Of a stretch of 64,000 bases of DNA, positions 61,454-64,000 are shown one piece after another. The position numbers and the translations under genes were made by a program. Source of the stretch: Tetranychus cinnabarinus (taxonomy: Eukaryota > Arthropoda > Arachnida > Trombidiformes > Tetranychidae); NCBI GenBank assembly GCA_022266195.1, contig WHVY01000002.1:9749001-9813000 (forward strand), written 5' to 3'. The notes under the pieces are model-generated. The model had not been told where the DNA came from. It saw only the letters and a program-made list of their open reading frames with translations, and did not search any database. Position 1 is the first letter of the stretch; each line of letters opens with the position of its first letter.

Positions 61454-64000
61454 TTATTCAAAATCATGACTATTTTCTCGTTTTGTAATCAATGTCTGTC
61501 GATCCTCTGAAACTTCATTCTCCTTCTCTTTGACCCGTTTTTTGGTTGAGCTAGCGATGTATACATTCGGTGTAACGTTAAATAGCCTGAGAAAAGAAAG
61601 GAGAAAAATTATTTTAGTCAATAGTTACAATAAAAGCGTCTAAAACAAAAGTATTAATGTGTTATTTTCAATAGCTTTTCAAGTAATTTTGATCAAGGTA
61701 CGAAGTAACTAAATTTTGCCGGTTTATACTCACACTTCTTCCATTTCGAGATCTTCCTGTTGTGATAGTTGGAAGTATGGATTACTATGAGTAGGTTGGA
61801 AATGATATCCAGTTGAGATGAAAAATAGAAGAGTGGCCGCGTGTTGGAAGAATACGTCGAGCCATTCAAATTGGAAAGGTACTACTAATTTGAGAATGAA
61901 AACAATAATCCTAGTGAAGTAAATGTAACAAACGATCATAACATAGAAGCGACGGAAAAGTTTAAGTTTTAAGAGATTAATAGCAGCTTTGCCATCAGTT
62001 TGAGATGCTTCTTGAAGATGCCTGATTGACCAGACGATAGGGAATAAAATGGCTCCACAACAAATCAGATCAACTAATAAGAAAACTGTTCGCCAAATGT
62101 TATGCATAAATGCACCTTCTTCACTTTCTTCTGTTATGATTTCAGCCACATTAGCTAAAACCTAATAAAAAGGAAAATAATTGAGAATCATGATTAAAGT
62201 TGAAAAATCAGCTAATTAAACAAATGAAGATAATTATTTAAATTAAACTCACCTGGAGAGGTATCACAATCATGAAAATCTTTTTATCTTTATCACTTAA
62301 AATATGTTTAACAAAAGCCCAGCCAGTACCTATAAGGGCAATAGTGATAAAGAGAAGAGCCCCTTTGGTGAAGTGAAGCGTATAGTAAAGAATAGCCCAA
62401 GTTTCATTTTGAGCCCCATTTTGGTCTATAATGCGATAATCGACCTGCAAAAATGAAATTGAATTAAAATCTGGCTGGGATTACGTCCAATAGAGCATTG
62501 TGTAAAAAGTGAAATATACTTACGGAGTGGAAAAATAAGGCTAAAGCTTTTACAAAAACTAGAGCTCCCATTAGATAATGAATTTTGAAGGCATCATCTT
62601 TACGTGTTCGAATTACTTGCACCCAAATTAATCCAAGAATAAAGAAAACGATGGAAAGAGAGAAATATAGCGAAGGCAATGGCTCCTCTCCCGCTGAAAG
62701 ATAGCCACGGAAATTTTTCTCTTCAATAACCATAGAAAGATCAATAAAAGTGATTTCATGAGATCTCATCAGAGATCTTCCATAATTCGGACAGTTGAGG
62801 AAGTATAGACTGTATAATCCTATCAGAGAGACATCGGTCATGGTGGTATGAAACTAAAAAAGACAAAAAAATGAGATTTTGGGTTTGGTCTGATTGATTT
62901 TTAAAATAATTCTAACATACCGAAAAAGAATAACTGATAACTCCTGAAACATTTTTCTCCAGTAAGTCTATTGTATTGCCATTTATACAATAATTTTCAT
63001 TCGCGTCATTAACATCATTGGCATTATTTGCATTGCTATTGTCTACTTCAGGATCGGGCTCCGGCTCAGGATTGGACTCAGGTTCACCCTCACGTCCAAC
63101 TCCAGGGTCGGGGGCAGGTGGATTTACACGGTTGCTTTCTTGTAAATTAGGATCAGGATTATCTAAATGAGAAGGGACTTTATCTTCAATGTGTTTATCT
63201 TTATCTGCTGAAGGAATAGGAACTTCACGTGGTCCAACTTTGTTCAATAGATCAGCGATCGGAACTGAATCAGGTTTACTAGTAGGCGGATTAGATACAT
63301 CTCTCTTTCTTCTAGAGTTAATGTAACCTTTTGTTACGCTGAATTGTTTCATTAAAGGGTTACATCGGAATAGCGCTCTGTAAGAAAAAAGAACTTAGCT
63401 TAGCAAAATGCCAATGCAATGGGCATCTATGAGCTTACTTTTTCTTTTTCAAATCGAATATGATTGTTACCACACCAATATCATCGTCAAATCTGTTTAA
63501 TCCATAGCCTTGGTCATATAGAATACAATCATCTCTGTCCTTCTGAGGAAAAAACAACGAGTAAGTTACGTGTTATTAAAAGAAAGAGAATTCATGACTA
63601 AGATGAAACAACGCTTAATCAGGGAATGACTCGTTTATCTTACAGCAAAAGGATGTAATCCATCGTTCCTTGTTTTTAACAATGTGAAACCAAACTAGAA
63701 GGATATAGATTAAAAGATTAGAATGCAATCAAATTGAATCATACAGAACAAAGTAAAACGTTTCAAAATAGATGAGTAAAAGTCTACTTACTCTAGATTC
63801 TTTGTCATATGGCGAAAATGAGAAATTTTCAACATTTACTCTAAGGGTTCCATCATATAGATAACCAAAAGTGGAAATTTTAAAATTTTGTCTAGAATCT
63901 CCCTAAAACAATAAAAATTCAATTAAAATTGACAATCAAATCATAAAATTGGTTAAAACAGAATCTTACCTTTAAGACTAAATGATGGATCCTTGCTTGA
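61454..64000 (-). CDS. GPR107/GPR108-type seven-transmembrane protein, 5' end beyond window
   Basis: Nine minus-strand exons: 64000-63970 (partial), 63902-63792, 63694-63644, 63542-63439, 63377-62921, 62853-62524, 62444-62253, 62161-61734 and 61586-61454, all in phase. The luminal N-terminal domain includes ARIHHLVLK, FGYLYDGTLRVNV and FGFTLLKTRNDG. A polar loop rich in Asn/Pro/Glu (PESNPEPEPDPEVDN) replaces the human loop. The Lung_7-TM core has YLSAGEEPLPSLYF, FKIHYLMGALVF, KGALLFITIALIGTGW, VKHILSDKDKKIFMIV, LPQ-VLANVAEIITEE-like sequence, SIRHLQEASQTDGKAA and LSQQEDLEMEEV. Family members sit in Golgi/endosomes and serve retrograde trafficking, including toxin uptake in mammalian cells. 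The two human paralogues cannot be distinguished here. Confidence 0.95.

Overview
This is an AT-rich eukaryotic window with short, mostly 60-100 bp GT-AG introns and arthropod-type proteins. A cuticle protein with an RR chitin-binding domain of the arachnid style, an Nmdar1 receptor gene and a vrille/NFIL3 bZIP gene together point to a chelicerate, most likely a mite such as a spider mite. The species assignment is inference. No prokaryotic or viral genes were seen.

Layout, left to right. (1) 1-3494 (+): the 3' part of an NMDA receptor subunit 1 gene. (2) 5152-5852 (-): a small secreted protein of unknown family. (3) 6931-8474 (+): a five-finger C2H2 protein with a glutamine-rich tail, followed 64 bp later by tRNA-Pro(CGG). 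(4) 10434-22552: a roughly 12 kb inverted-duplication block centred near 16.5 kb. Its outer arms carry two copies of a 66-67 aa membrane-peptide gene. Its inner arms carry two nearly identical acyl-CoA oxidase genes, of which the left one is broken by a 1-bp deletion. Between the arms lie two unrelated secreted-protein genes: a small peptide precursor with a dibasic and amidation pattern, and a four-repeat cysteine protein. (5) 25766-29334 (+): type II phosphatidylinositol 4-kinase. (6) 30695-32115 (+): a secreted tyrosinase-domain protein. (7) 39311-41224 (+): a vrille/NFIL3-like bZIP gene standing alone between two large gene-free regions, about 7 kb upstream and 11 kb downstream. The upstream desert holds a compact V/P-box plus E-box cluster. 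(8) 33.9-34.7 kb and 49.2-51.8 kb: non-coding repeat elements built from inverted and direct copies. (9) 52069-52743 (-): cuticle protein. (10) 53909-64000: a denser run containing AVL9 (-), an unrecognised 287 aa protein (+), a TIGAR-like phosphatase (-) and a GPR107/108-type seven-transmembrane protein (-) that runs off the right edge.

The genes do not form one pathway. Several functions are recognisable (synaptic signalling, peroxisomal beta-oxidation, phosphoinositide and late-secretory traffic, clock-type transcription, cuticle), and they sit together as ordinary neighbours in an animal genome. The most unusual parts are the nested inverted duplication with an apparent gene-conversion tract, the amidated-peptide-like precursor, the Cys-repeat secreted protein, the true tyrosinase in an arthropod-like genome, and the clock-motif cluster upstream of the vrille-like gene. 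Gene models were spliced by eye from splice consensus, reading frame and remembered family conservation; none was confirmed by transcript data or by a search.
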